A stretch of DNA of 64,000 nt from Rhizopus arrhizus (Eukaryota; Mucoromycota; Mucoromycetes; Mucorales; Rhizopodaceae). The position numbers and the translations under genes are program-made. Positions 30,280 to 41,815 of the stretch are shown here, one piece after another; within the stretch, counting starts at the first letter, position 1; every line of letters starts with the position of its first letter. The notes below the pieces were generated by a model that was not told the origin of the DNA, did not search any database, and was given only the letters and a program-made list of their open reading frames with translations. Location of the stretch: positions 2,914,001 to 2,978,000 of the forward strand of contig JAKZZE010000001.1 in assembly GCA_024220505.1 (NCBI GenBank), written 5' to 3'.

Positions 30280-31275
30280 CTTGATATCATCGGATGTTCT
30301 TCTTTGCATATGCTAATAATATGCGTGTATATCATTTTCAATAAAAGAACCCGGCTCTTTAACTACTCTTTTCCAAAGATCATCGACCCTTTTTGATCTA
30401 GTGTCGTACCATCATACCTTTGCCATCAATTGCCACCTGGCATGCTTAAGCGGACTTAGGCCGGGATTAGTGGCGGCTAAACTTGTAGCACAGAAGCGCT
30501 GTTATCAAATATTGAGTTTGTGACATGCGTCGACTTGTGCCTTGTGTCATTGTCATACTGAAACGAGAGATTACGACGTTTTAGACCACTATACGCTAGG
30601 CTTTTGTGGTATGAAGTAAGCGAAATATATGTGTATACTTATGAGTTCATTATACCATCATATACTTGACACACATATTCCGGTCCTCAATATCTAATAC
30701 AGCCTTAAAACATAACAGAGCAGCCAGCATGCTTCATTGTTTGATCACCGTGAAAAAATCGCTCAGGTTGCTCGACTTGCTTTCAATATTAGTGTATACT
30801 ATCTGCATCCATAATGTTCATATTTGTTTCATTGCTAAAGATAGCAGACTTCCAGCCCTCTATAGTATACAATGGCTTGTTGTGATACCACATTCATCGC
30901 TTTTTCCGACTTATACAGCTGATGAAATTCTTCGATTCCTTACTTCCGGACTCAAAATCTAGCTTCCTACTGTGCCTTTAGACTGACAGTCTGCTAACAC
31001 TGTATCTTAAGGTCCTCAAAATGTGCTGAGCATCAGGAACTGTGTGTAGCGGACCTTGTCCAAGCTCTAGGTTGATGACTGAACTAATAACTTTTCAGGC
31101 TAATAGCGGAATACCTTCATGATCACAAGACATTAAGTTTCTTTCTTCCCTCTTTCTCCTGTTGATTGTCCATTTAGAGATCCTTGTTACTCTAGAAATA
31201 TCTGCTGTCGTACGAACTAGGCGTGTTCGAGATCTCAGAGTTTCGGTTTTACAGTTGCTTATTTTCTTAAACATA
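30280..31275 (-). pseudogene. Tc1 family T transposase, copy T2
   Basis: Mirror copy of the T1 transposase, with the same decay: several stops, an altered first block (SNETNMNIMDADS in place of the usual SDETK motif) and a Tyr in FQYDNDTRHKS. The leader and start codon are separated from it by the T1 insertion. The 3' limit was not determined exactly. Confidence 0.7.
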
Positions 31276-32909
31276 CAGTAGCGGACAAAACTGGTGCACA
31301 AAACTTAAAATTAACATTGTATCTCCGCCATATGTCTGCGACTTTTGTGGTATATACCATCTGAAAGACAGTCTAAAATATACATTATGTTATGTAAACC
31401 GGAACTGTGCCGGACATCCCTCAGGCATAAGGTCATTTTTAGTGATTTTTTGCATATTTCAATTTTCGCCAAAAATGTAGTGCTTGTCTAGCCTTCTTTC
31501 AATTTTCCCCAAATCTCTCCCGTTTGCTTTCAGATTTCACAGCAGATTAGTAAATTCTAGTAGCTCATAAAAAATATATAAAACTGTACTTATTTTGTAT
31601 TTCCCATTGAGCCCCCCCCCCCTTTTGTTTTTACCCTATTCACTATAACAAAGTACTAGCCTTATATGTTTAAGAAAATAAGCAACTGTAAAAATGAAAC
31701 TCTGAGATCTCGAATACACTTAGTTCGTACGACAACAGATATTCCTAGAGTAACAAGAATCTCTAAATGGACAATCAACAGGAGAAAGAGGGAAGAAAGA
31801 AACTTAATGTCTTGTGATCATGAAGGTATTCCGCTATTAGCCTGAAAAGTTATTAGTTCAGTCATCAACCTAGAGCTTGGACAAGGTCCGCTACACACAG
31901 TTCCTGATGCTCAGCACATTTTGAGGACCTTAAGGTACAGTGTTAGCAGACTGTCAGTCTAAAGGCACAGTAGGAAGCTAGATTTTGAGTCCGGAAGTAA
32001 GGAATCGAAGAATTTCATCAGCTGTATAAGTCGGAAAAAGCGATGAATGTGGTATCACGACAAGCCATTGTATACTATAGAGGGCTGGAAGCCTGCTATC
32101 TTTAGCAATGAAACAAATATGAACATTATGGATGCAGACAGTATACACTAATATTGAAAGCAAGTCGAGCAACCTTAGCGATTTTTTCACGGTGATCAAA
32201 CAATGAAGCATGCTGGCTGCTCTGTTATGTTTTAAGGCTGTATTAGATATTGAGGACCGGAATATGTGTGTCAAGTATATGATGGTATAATGAACTCATA
32301 AGTATACACATATATTTCGCTTACTTCATACCACAAAAGCCTAGCGTATAGTGGTCTAAAACGTCGTAATCTCTCGTTTCAGTATGACAATGACACAAGG
32401 CACAAGTCGACGCATGTCACAAACTCAATATTTGATAACAGCGCTTCTGTGCTACAAGTTTAGCCGCCACTAATCCCGGCCTAAGTCCGCTTAAGCATGC
32501 CAGGTGGCAATTGATGGCAAAGGTATGATGGTACGACACTAGATCAAAAAGGGTCGATGATCTTTGGAAAAGAGTAGTTAAAGAGCCGGGTTCTTTTATT
32601 GAAAATGATATACACGCATATTATTAGCATATGCAAAGAAGAACATCCGATGATATCAAGAGATGAGATGATTATATAAAGTCTAAGATTTTAGCCACTT
32701 TTGCGGTTTTTAGAAAATATAAGATTTTATAAATTCAAAGCACGCTTATCGCTCAGTTTTAACAATGTCATGCTTAGAACATACATAGATTACAATGACT
32801 AGTATATCCTCCTTCTAGTACAGTTTCATGACTATTGCAATTACCATGAGCAGGTAATGGTAGTTAAAAGCTGAAAAAAAGTTTTGTGCACCAGTTTTGT
32901 CCGCTACTG
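31276..32909 (+). mobile_element. Tc1 family T, copy T1, complete but degenerate
   Basis: 1634 bp, CAGTAGCGGACAAAACTGGT at both ends (inverted, terminal repeats about 28 bp), TA at 31274-31275 and 32910-32911. A 389-bp leader precedes the ATG at 31666. Unlike elements A-E in this window, its terminal repeats are short and have no inner core. Confidence 0.85.
31666..32650 (+). pseudogene. Tc1 family T transposase, copy T1
   Basis: Starts MFKKISNC and has the paired-like DNA-binding part (RVTRISKWTINRRKREER), then a TGA at 31842-31844. Further on, degenerate DDE blocks (NETNMNIMDADS, FQYDNDTRHKS) and several stops follow. It cannot encode an active enzyme; both copies share most defects, so the family spread in already damaged form or was mobilised in trans. 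Confidence 0.8.
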
Positions 32910-33298
32910 TATAAGGCTAGTACTTTGTTATAGTGAATAGGGTAAAAACAAAAGGGGGGACTCAATGGGAAATACAAAATAAGTACAGTTTTATATATTT
33001 TTTATGAGCTACTAAAATTTACTAATATGCTGTGAAATCTGAAAGCAAACGGGAGAGATATGGGGAAAATTGAAAGAAGGCTAGACAAGCACTACATTTT
33101 TGGCGAAAATTGAAATATGCAAAAAATCACTAAAAATGACCTTATGCCTGGGGGATGTCCGGCACAGTTCCGGTTTACATAACATAATGTATATTTTGGA
33201 CTGTCTTTCAGATGGTATATGCCACAAAAGTCGCAGACATATGGCGGAGATACAATGTTGATTTTAATTTTTGTGCACCAGTTTTGTCCGCTACTGTA

Positions 33299-36200
33299 TG
33301 TCTGAAAATACTCTTGGTGAAATTGCTGATGGTACTAGCAATACTACTGATTCTCCATCTACTGTGAATCCTACTGTCCAACTGGGTACAATGGCTAGTA
33401 AATACGCTCACTCTGAAGTTACTCCTATGGAAGAAGACACACCTACTCCTGTAACGCCTAAACCAGAAGATGTTGCTCTCAAAAGCATTGGTATGATCAA
33501 GGATATGAAAAAACAAGCTTTGGTTCTGTTTGCTGCCTATATGAATTCAAACCAATCCAGTCCTGATAGTCCAGAAACATTGCAAGCTTTGTCGTTGTAT
33601 AAAGAATTTGAACAGAAGATAGTGGCTGCACAAGAAGCCCATAAATCAATGATTTCTCTTTTTGAAGACAAACAAGAATTAAATGGCTCTGATAATCTTG
33701 GTTCGGTGCGTTTAGTAGTCCCTAATGATTTGCCTGTGTTACAATTGCGTGGTGAGGCACTGTGGAAGAAGAAGGCAGACCCCTTTGATTCTGCTTATGA
33801 CTTCTGCAATACTTTTGAAACGGTACTACATGCTCATGGTTTGTCGCTTAATTCAAATTGGGAAAGATTATTGCCTTTATGCATGAACCCAGAACAAGTC
33901 TCTTGGTCCCGTGAAGCCTTAATGAACAAGCGTTACACCTGGAAAGAAGTCCGTCCTATTGTTCTTGACCACTTTGATACTCCGTATCGAAAGTTTTTGC
34001 TAATGGTTGAAGTTGGCTCTATGCGTCAAGCTCCTTATGAAAGTAATAGGGAATATTCCAACCGGTTTCAAAAGATGAGAAGAGAAGCGGGTATGGAAGA
34101 TGGAACCCAACTGGCTGTAACCTATTTTGCATCACTTAAACCTTCTGTCAAAACCGTGGCTCAAGTGGCTATCTCATCTCATTTGGGTGCTAAACTCCCT
34201 AATTCAATTAATCAAATAATTGACTTGGTCCTTGCTTCGGGTGAAGATTCTGCTTTTTCAATTAAAAACCCACACAAGCGTAACAGAGGATCTGAAGAAG
34301 AACAAGTCTCTCGTATCTCTTTTGTAAAGGCTAATAAAGCTTCACCAGGAGCTAATAAAGTCATGAATGGTATCAAATTGAATAATGTAAGCACCAATAA
34401 GGGTACTAGTAAGCCCAAGCCGTGTACATACTGTGGTAAAGAATGGAGTAAAGGCCATCGCTGTGAAGAATTCAAGGAGGCAAAGAAGTCTTTAAATAAT
34501 GCAAAAGCAAATGAAGGATTTTCCCTCTCTCGTGTCAATCGTATGGCAATCCGCTCAAATAATAATGAAAACTCTGAAAATGATGAAGACGAAACTAACG
34601 GTCATTTAAACCGTATGGCTCTTGATTGAAAATTAAAGAATAAAGACATAACTGTTACTCGTGATTTTAAACTGACTACAGATGATTCTATAAGCTTTCC
34701 TATCCTTGTAAATAATGTAAAAGCAATGACTATCTTAGATACAGGTGCAAATTTTTCGTCAATTAATAAAAAGTTTTGTCTAGAACATAATTTTCCTATT
34801 GTTCCATCTAAGGAAAAAGATGTAATAAAATTGGCTGATTCTAAATCTACTATTACACGAATTGGTACAATTGAATTAAACATCAGATGTAATGAAAAAA
34901 ATTATACTCATAACTTCGAAGTAATGAACTTAACAAATGATCATGACATGAGTATAGGTACAGATTTTATGACTAAACTTGGAATCGGTCTTACTGGTTT
35001 ACCATATAAATGGGATACTGATGAAGTAGACAATATTCAAGCTGCACAATCTAAATATAGTGACAATAGTGAGCTCTTAGAAGAAGTAGATAAGGAAATG
35101 TCAGAACTTGAAGACTGCCCCGCAGGAACTCCTGAACAATTTCAATCTGCTATAAATGACATTAAACCATTGATTCAATTAAATCAAGGCATACCTAAAG
35201 GTTCTTTTTGTACAATTCCAGAATCTGTTGTCTCAATTGAAACTCCAGAAAATGTAACATCTTATCGAAGTCCTTACCCGATCGCTTTAGTGTATCATCA
35301 AATTGTACAGGATCAGATTAATGAATGGCTGGATAATGGTGTCATAAAACGTGCTCCTGCTAACACTGAATGGAATTCGGCTTTAACTGTAGTAAAAAAG
35401 ACAAATGCCAAGGGAGAAATAACTGGTTATCGTGTATGCCATGATCCTAGACATATTAATGCTCTTTTATCTTCTATTGACCGAATGCCTTTACCAAAAA
35501 TATCTGAACTCTTTGAAGAATTAAAAGGAGCTTCAGTATATTCTACTTTGGATCTTAAATCCGCATTTAGCTCTTTAAGGTTGCGAGAGGATCATGCTCA
35601 TAAATTAGCATTCTCATGGAATAATGTACAATACGTGCCAATTGGTACTCCATTTGGTTTAAAACACGTATCTAGTGTGATGCAAAGAACAATGAGTATA
35701 GCACTTGAGAATATGCCTTTTGCTAGATGCTTTATCGATGATATAGTAGTCGCATCTACTTCAATTGAAGAACATAAACTACATTTAAAAGCAGTAATAA
35801 ATAAGCTGACCAAAGTAAATCTCAAATTAAATCCTGATAAATGTAAATTCTTTCAAAATAAGATTAATTTACTTGGTTTTAGAATATCGCCTAAAGGTGT
35901 ATCTCTTGACGTTCGTAAAGTTGCTAATGTACAAGATTTCCCTATACCTAAAACAGGAAAGGATATCATGAAGTATTGTGGTCTCATAAATTACTTTCGA
36001 CCTCTTATCCCTAAAGCGTCCACACTCTTGGCTCCGCTGGATGCATTGAGGAATGAAAAATCACTTGAAAAATTATGGAACAGTAAACATCAAACATGCT
36101 TTGATAATCTTAAAAAGGTACTTTTGGAAGGTACAATCTTAGCCTATCCTGATTTAAATCGTCCTTTCTGTGTTGCCACTGATGCTTCTAACGTTGGTGT

Positions 36201-37116
36201 AGGTGTTGTTCTCTATCAAGTGATTGATGGAAAAATAAAATATATTTCCATGATGGCGAAAAGTCTCTCTAAAAGTGAACGTAACTATTCAGCTACTAAG
36301 CGTGAATTATTAGCAGTAGTCTATGCATTAAAAAAGTTCCATAAATATCTCTGGGGTAATCACTTCACTCTATACACGGATCATAAAGCAATGACCTATC
36401 TTCACACGCAAAAAATAGCAAACGTAATGCTGATCAATTGGCTGGATACTTTATTAAAGTATGATTTTAAAGTCGTTCATCTGCCAGGAATAGATAATAT
36501 CTTACCTGATACACTTTCTCGTCTCTATGAAATTGAGAATCCTGTCAATGAACTGGGAGGGGATAATGCTCGTCTGCTTAACAGAACAGCTATAAAATTA
36601 CCTAGTATTAATGACGGTGAATATATAACACCAGCGGATTCAGAAGAACGTAAAGAACTTCTTCTTAAAGAACATCTAAAAGGACACTTTGGTTCTGATG
36701 CAATCTACCATGCTTTAAAACGTAAAGGTATCTACTGGAATAATCTAAAAGAAGAAGCAGTAGAATTAGTAAAAAGTTGTGTACCCTGTCAACAATTTAA
36801 CATAATCAAAAAAGGTTATAACCCTTTAAGACCTATAACAGCCACATTACCTGGTGATAGTTGGGGTATCGATTTAGCTGGTCCCATGAAAACTTCCTTG
36901 AATGGCAACAATTACTTACTGATTATGGTTGACATTGCTACTCGTTACTGCATATTGAAACCTATCCCTGATAAACAATCTATGACAATTGTAAAAACAT
37001 TAATCGATGTATTCTCTAATTATGGTTTTCCTCGTGTACTCCAATCTGATAATGGTGGTGAATTTGTAAATGAGATTATGCAATTACTTGCTGAAAATGC
37101 TGGTGTCATGTTTTGA
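33299..37116 (+). pseudogene. Gypsy 2 gag-pol, truncated in the integrase
   Basis: Gag: ATG at 33298 (MSENTLGEIADG), FDSAYDFCNTFETVL and a CCHC-like knuckle (CTYCGKEWSKGHRC), to a TGA at 34627-34629. The same frame continues without further stops: protease ILDTGANFSSI, RT RMPLPKISELFEELKGASVY and FIDDIVVAS, RNase H VATDASNVGVGVVLYQ, the integrase zinc domain (HLKGHFGSDAIYHALK, CVPCQQF) and core WGIDLAGPM and LQSDNGGEFVNE. It stops at 37116 after GVMF, before the catalytic Glu, where LTR L2 begins. No 5' LTR is present. One TGA and the truncation make it inactive. Confidence 0.87.
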
Positions 37117-37444
37117 CATGTCAATAAGATACAGTCTTATCATTCTGGACTAAATCTTTACAAATGAGTTTGAATAAGAATAGAACCTGATAATTATCAC
37201 TGCCCTAAACAGCCAAGTTTCACTTTCATCTCAACAGTTGATTATTAACATCAGTCTATAAAATTTTTCTTATACATGTCAAATCATATCGGTCGTAACT
37301 ATTTTTGTCATCTAATCTCAGGTCTTGCTCAACTAATATAAATAGCCTTGAAATCTTTCTTTAATAAAAGTATTCGACTTTAGAACTATTGTTCGGTCTC
37401 GTTAATTGTTCTTTATCTTATTTTTGAATACTTAAAACACTTCA
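37109..37444 (+). repeat. LTR family L2, copy 1 (336 bp)
   Basis: Starts TGTTTTGACATGTCAATAAG and ends ACTTAAAACACTTCA; same length as the minus copy at 50422-50757. TATA-like ATATAAATAGCC near 37338. It follows the broken integrase directly and truncates Merlin copy 2, so it marks a rearrangement joint. Confidence 0.8.
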
Positions 37445-37620
37445 GTTCCGTTTGGAACTTGTAACAGAAAAAGGTACACTACTAATAGTGTTTGATGAAT
37501 GATAGACTTGCGACCTTGGAAAAAGGAGCCGTCCAAGTAAAAAATACGGCTACGACCGCACGCACAGTTCCTTGAGCCACATCGCCAAAAGAATCCATCT
37601 CGGCTTGACTGGTTCAAGCG

Positions 37621-37954
37621 TGTCGTATTTACCTCATTAAATACTTATTATTCGTATGAGATTACTCAGATCTTATATAAGAAATAACAAGTACTGAATA
37701 CATAATATTACTTATTACATATTCCTTAAAGCTCATATACAATGTTTATATTGTTCAAGCTCAATACTAAAATTGACCTTGAACTCACTTCGGTCCCTGA
37801 ATAATTTCATTTCCTATATAAAGGCGTAGTTTGATTAAATGGGTTCTCTCTCTCGTCTTGAAATCTAATAAAGAGGTTACATAGAGACTCATTCACTAGT
37901 TTTCAAGTACTATTTCCTTTCTTTTTTCTCACTTCATTATCTGCAAATATCTCA
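37621..37954 (+). repeat. Solo LTR L1 with 5-bp target duplication
   Basis: TG..CA ends (TGTCGTATTTACCTC..ATATCTCA), flanked by AAGCG at 37616-37620 and 37955-37959. Merlin copy 1 has the empty site. A diverged relative begins at 48983. Confidence 0.9.
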
Positions 37955-38403
37955 AAGCGCATTTCAGAACCTTCTTTACACTTGCGTGTAGAAAAAAAAG
38001 CGCCATTTTCCTTTAAATAACTTATACCAGTTGCCTTTAGTTACGTTCCCTCCCATTTAAAAACAAACTTACTTCATAGTACAGTCAGCCGTCATAGTTC
38101 TTTCGGCAATATAAGCAAGAGTTGGCATGTTGTTAGCAGCGTTGGAAGACATTAGATTTTGATGAAATGGATAAAAGGATGAAGGAAAGAAAAAAAAAAA
38201 GAAAAAAGTACCTCTTTTTATATTTTTTTACAAGATTTGTTATCATTCCGAGATCATCCGATAAATAGGAAGCATCTCCGCAACGGAAGTTCTTTTTACC
38301 GTAGTGAGATGACAAAAGTTTTCCCGAAACTCCTGAGATTTTAAAAGAAAAATGCTAAGTAACTTACAGTAAAAGTTATGCAAAAAGTAGATGACAACGT
38401 ACG

Positions 38404-38477
38404 AGCATCCACAAGGAACCGAACCAACGACCTCCACATTTGAAAGCTATCGACATAGCTATTTGACCAAGAATGCT
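38404..38477 (-). ncRNA. tRNA-like sequence inside Merlin copy 2
   Basis: 74 nt, same as 28023-28095 with one extra base in the anticodon region. Acceptor ends pair over seven positions (with one G-T); the A box is intact and the B box differs by one base (GGTTCGGTTCC). Internal stems are poor. Confidence 0.5.
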
Positions 38478-38799
38478 GATTTGCCGATTTTCGTTTTGCA
38501 AGTCCTTCTGTCATCAAATATCTGATTTTTGATGCGGATTTTCTCGACCTTTAGAAGTTGTATCTCGACCCGGATTTTTTTAATGACCTTGTACTTGCCC
38601 GCACTCTTGCTTGGAGTAATAGGATGGAGGAAAAAAACAACGGAACTTCGAGAATCTCGCAGTTGACCATTTTTGGTATAATAAACTCCGCTTGAAAATA
38701 GCAGAATCGTGTTCTGTGGCCCCAATAACCATATTAAACTCCGCGTGCGGAGCTTATATATGTATATAGTATGTGGACGGTAAATCTTTCATTTAGCCC

Positions 38800-39465
38800 T
38801 TTAACGTTTCTGTTAAGGATACATAAGATTATAGTCACTTTATTTTAGTAAAAGGAACCATATATGATCCTGAATAATATGTTGACATAACTTGGAATCA
38901 TTTATAACATTATTCCCAACACAGATCAATAAAATACTTTGATTAGATTTTTATATTAAGCTTTATTCATATTAACTTCACATAGTCAAATAAGATGACA
39001 TGGTTGTAATATAGTTTAGTGATAGTATGAGCATGTTGAATAAGGAATGACGATTACTTACCGGATCATCATTAGTCATGAAAACATTTATCCTGACTGA
39101 GATATTATTGTTAACAATGATATCCAATCACGGAACTAAAAGTCTTTATATTCATCCGTACCGTCTCCTTAAATAGTTATATCTGAAACCATCCCAATAG
39201 CATAATTGACAATACAAGCTAGGAACAGGCTAAACTAATAATTAGAAATAGTAATCATCTATTCTGTTAAATTGATTATAAATCTGTCCTAATTCTTTAT
39301 CCGTATCATGTCTATAAATACTCTCACTTTTTACATGTAGAATTTATTTTTAAATCATACAAGAGTTATCTTAACTTAATAAAGAGATACCAAGTTCTAA
39401 CAGTATTTCTTTATCTTTGATTGCTATATTATATTTACCTAAAACTCCCCTATCCTAAACAGTTT
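38800..39465. other. Intergenic LTR-like relics
   Basis: AT-rich sequence with TATA-like and AATAAAG motifs near 39311 and 39382 resembling the 3' part of an LTR. No gene. Confidence 0.45.
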
Positions 39466-40135
39466 CCATGTAAGTTGTTCCAAGAATATGCTGGTACACC
39501 AAGGAGTCCATAGTACCATCGTATACCTGGCACGCATATCCTGATCACTCACTGGTTATACATCCCCACATTACCAATTTGCCGCCACCATGCTTCACTG
39601 AAAGACCTATGTGGTGTGGACGAAGGACATCACCAGGCTGGGTCCAATAGTATCTGCAGCCATCAGATCCCCAAATGTTGATCTTCGTTTCATCGGAGAA
39701 CACTACTTGATGCCACTATTGCATACACCAACTTTGATACTTTTTTGCCCATCCTAACCTCTGCTTGCGGTGGTTATTAGTTAAAAGAGGCTGCTTCTTT
39801 TTACGCCTAGCATGAAAATTCATTGATACAAGGACGTTTATTGCTGAACGGTAAGTCATAGAATACCCAAGTTGTATGAGCATCCGATGTACATCCTTGG
39901 CTGTCTTTAGGGCTCCTTTAATCAGTAATACCATGATATATTCCTTCGTAGCAGATGACACAAGTGTATGTCTACCACGTGTTGCGGGTACCATTGGCCC
40001 AAACAGCTTGTTTTCATATCTCCTAACTGTCTTGGGATGGATACCAAATTCACCAGCAATATCCTCTGGGCTTCTATTGTTCATCAGTGCAGACTTGATG
40101 CTGTCTTAGGTGTCTTGAGGTAAAGCCCGAGGCAT
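39466..40135 (-). pseudogene. Tc1 transposase of element F, truncated
   Basis: Starts MPRALPQDT at 40135 with an early stop. The N-terminal DNA-binding part (SPEDIAGEFGIHPKTVRRY) and the first catalytic block (VFSDETKINIWGSDG) remain, then VKHGGGKLVMWGC. It breaks off near METV, before the second Asp. A TGA/TAG replaces Trp or a nearby codon in at least three places. Confidence 0.8.
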
Positions 40136-40170
40136 AAGTAAGAGAAATTTCGCAGGAAGTAAGAAGAATA

Positions 40171-41815
40171 CAGTTGCCGTCAAAACTGGTCGCATGTTTT
40201 CATATTTTGCCTATACACGTTGCGGTCTACTTCATTTCTTAGTTTATAGCAATGTAGTATACACCATTCGAAAGAGCAAACTCTGGGTAATACTGTGGTA
40301 GTACAAATATTGCAGTAGAGCCAGTGTATCGGTAATAACTGGCCCTCAAAGTCCGACGGTACATGCGACCAGTTTTGACGGCGTTTATAAGCAAACGTTT
40401 TGATATACTTTATTTAAAAAAATCAATACTTAGTCCAACGACCTTTTGCTTTAATAACTGCAGTACACCTTTTCGGCATACTTTCGATGTATTTTTGGCA
40501 TTCCTCTTTAGAAATGGCATACCAGGTCTTACCTATACGCTCCCATAGCTCATGCATACTACTTGGTGGTGCCTCATAGCTATGAAATAGCTCTCTCTTT
40601 AAATGTGCCCACATATGCTCTATAGGATTTTGGTCTGGGGACTGAGGAGGCCATTCCAATGCTTCGAATGGCTGCTGGTCAATCCATTCTTTCACTACCT
40701 TCGATGTATGCTTGGGATCATTATCCTGCTGAAACACTATTTTGGAAGAATCCAAGTCATAACTCTCCATTGTCTTCAGTAAGTCATCTTTTAAGACCTC
40801 AAGATAGGCCTCGCTATTCATACGATGACCTACATCAACTATCCACCCAACGCCTTCCCATGTAATGCAGCTCCAGACCATAATATTGCCACCCCCATGC
40901 TTGACGGTTTGCTGTACATGTCGCGAGTTCAACTCCTCATGGGGTAGTTTCCATGTATAAGCATTTCCGTCGGATGCAAAACGATTTATTTTGGTCTCAT
41001 CTGAGAATATGACCCGTTTCCAGTCGTCCACAGTCCAATGTTGGTGCGATTTAGCCCATTGAAGGCGTTTAATGATGTTTTGCGTTCGCAGCAATGGTTT
41101 TTGAGGCTTGACAAATGCTATAAAGCCAGCTTTTTTAAGGACGCGGCGTACGGTACTGTCACTTACAGACATTCCAAATTCTTCTTTTAGAGCTTTTTGG
41201 ATCTCTACAGCATTATTTTTTCTTCCCAAGGTGACTAATCTCCGGATGTAGCTTACCATGCGTTGACTAATTAGAGATGGACGACCACCTTCATCAACAT
41301 TTCCACTCATCTTCAGAGATGAGCGGTACTTCTGAACAGTAGTACGACTAACACCAACTTGTTTTGCTATTTTGCTGTTTGACTTCTTGGATCTTAGCAA
41401 TGAGGAAATGCTGTTTACTTTGTCGGTTGAAATTGCGCGCATGTCGAATCTGCAATGGTGCAATTTCTTAATGGGGTGTCGCAATGTAGCAAAAAAACAC
41501 TTACATGTAAACAATATTATTATAATAAAAGAAAGAGAAGAAAAAAATATAAAAAATTTAGAATTAAGTCACATTTTGTGACTATATTATGTCACTTATA
41601 AACGCCGTCAAAACTGGTCGCATGTACCGTCGGACTTTGAGGGCCAGTGATTACCGATACACTGGCTCTACTGCAATATTTGTACTACCACAGTATTACC
41701 CAGAGTTTGCTCTTTCGAATGGTGTATACTACATTGCTATAAACTAAGAAATGAAGTAGACCGCAACGTGTATAGGCAAAATATGAAAACATGCGACCAG
41801 TTTTGACGGCAACTG
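40171..41815 (-). mobile_element. Tc1/mariner element E, complete and apparently intact
   Basis: The ends are CAGTTGCCGTCAAAACTGGT and its reverse complement, TA at 40169-40170 and 41816-41817. The terminal repeats are about 220 bp (40171-40390 and 41596-41815), each with the core GCCGTCAAAACTGGTCGCAT at the outer end and inverted at the inner end. One open transposase frame. Confidence 0.93.
40423..41442 (-). CDS. Tc1/mariner transposase of element E (intact, DD34E)
   Basis: 339 residues from the ATG at 41442; a longer frame to 41514 has no ATG start. N-terminal paired-like helix-turn-helix (NSKIAKQVGVSRTTVQKYR), a second DNA-binding helix set, then D148 in IFSDETKINRF, D240 in FQQDNDPKHTSK and E275 in SPDQNPIEHMW, spacing DD34E. 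The C terminus is KAKGRWTKY. No stops or frame breaks. With near-identical inverted repeats it is, with element A, the best candidate for a currently active element in the window. It sits in dead element F, so it arrived later. Confidence 0.93.
   Translation of the reverse strand: MRAISTDKVNSISSLLRSKKSNSKIAKQVGVSRTTVQKYRSSLKMSGNVDEGGRPSLISQRMVSYIRRLVTLGRKNNAVEIQKALKEEFGMSVSDSTVRRVLKKAGFIAFVKPQKPLLRTQNIIKRLQWAKSHQHWTVDDWKRVIFSDETKINRFASDGNAYTWKLPHEELNSRHVQQTVKHGGGNIMVWSCITWEGVGWIVDVGHRMNSEAYLEVLKDDLLKTMESYDLDSSKIVFQQDNDPKHTSKVVKEWIDQQPFEALEWPPQSPDQNPIEHMWAHLKRELFHSYEAPPSSMHELWERIGKTWYAISKEECQKYIESMPKRCTAVIKAKGRWTKY

Larger units (their letters stand above)
30031..33296 (-). mobile_element. Tc1 family T, copy T2, interrupted by T1
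   Basis: Ends CAGTAGCGGACAAAACTGGT (30031) and its inverse (33296), flanked by TA (30029-30030 and 33297-33298). Without the nested copy T1 it is about 1.63 kb. Orientation is minus: leader 33296-32912, transposase 31274-30031. The T1 insertion lies at the TA of its start codon. T2 and T1 are near-identical in opposite orientation, and with T3 they form a large palindrome centred near 31470. Confidence 0.82.
37445..38799 (-). mobile_element. Merlin copy 2, 5' part only, with a solo LTR
   Basis: Homologous to 18000-18467 plus 27883-28420 of copy 1, without the gypsy insertion. It includes the zinc-finger exon (RDGFFWRCGSRNCACG), the start codon region, the tRNA-like stretch and a complete right end at 38799. 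The catalytic exons are missing because LTR L2 ends at 37444. A 334-bp solo LTR lies at 37621-37954. Confidence 0.8.

Noticed and set aside
30666..30962. 98-codon frames duplicated at 30666 and 31978
   Set aside because: Antisense shadows of the two inverted family T transposase pseudogenes.
29644..33296. A single palindromic (foldback) transposon
   Set aside because: The TA boundaries and a complete T1 copy inside show three Tc1 copies nested in alternating orientation, which explains the palindrome more simply.
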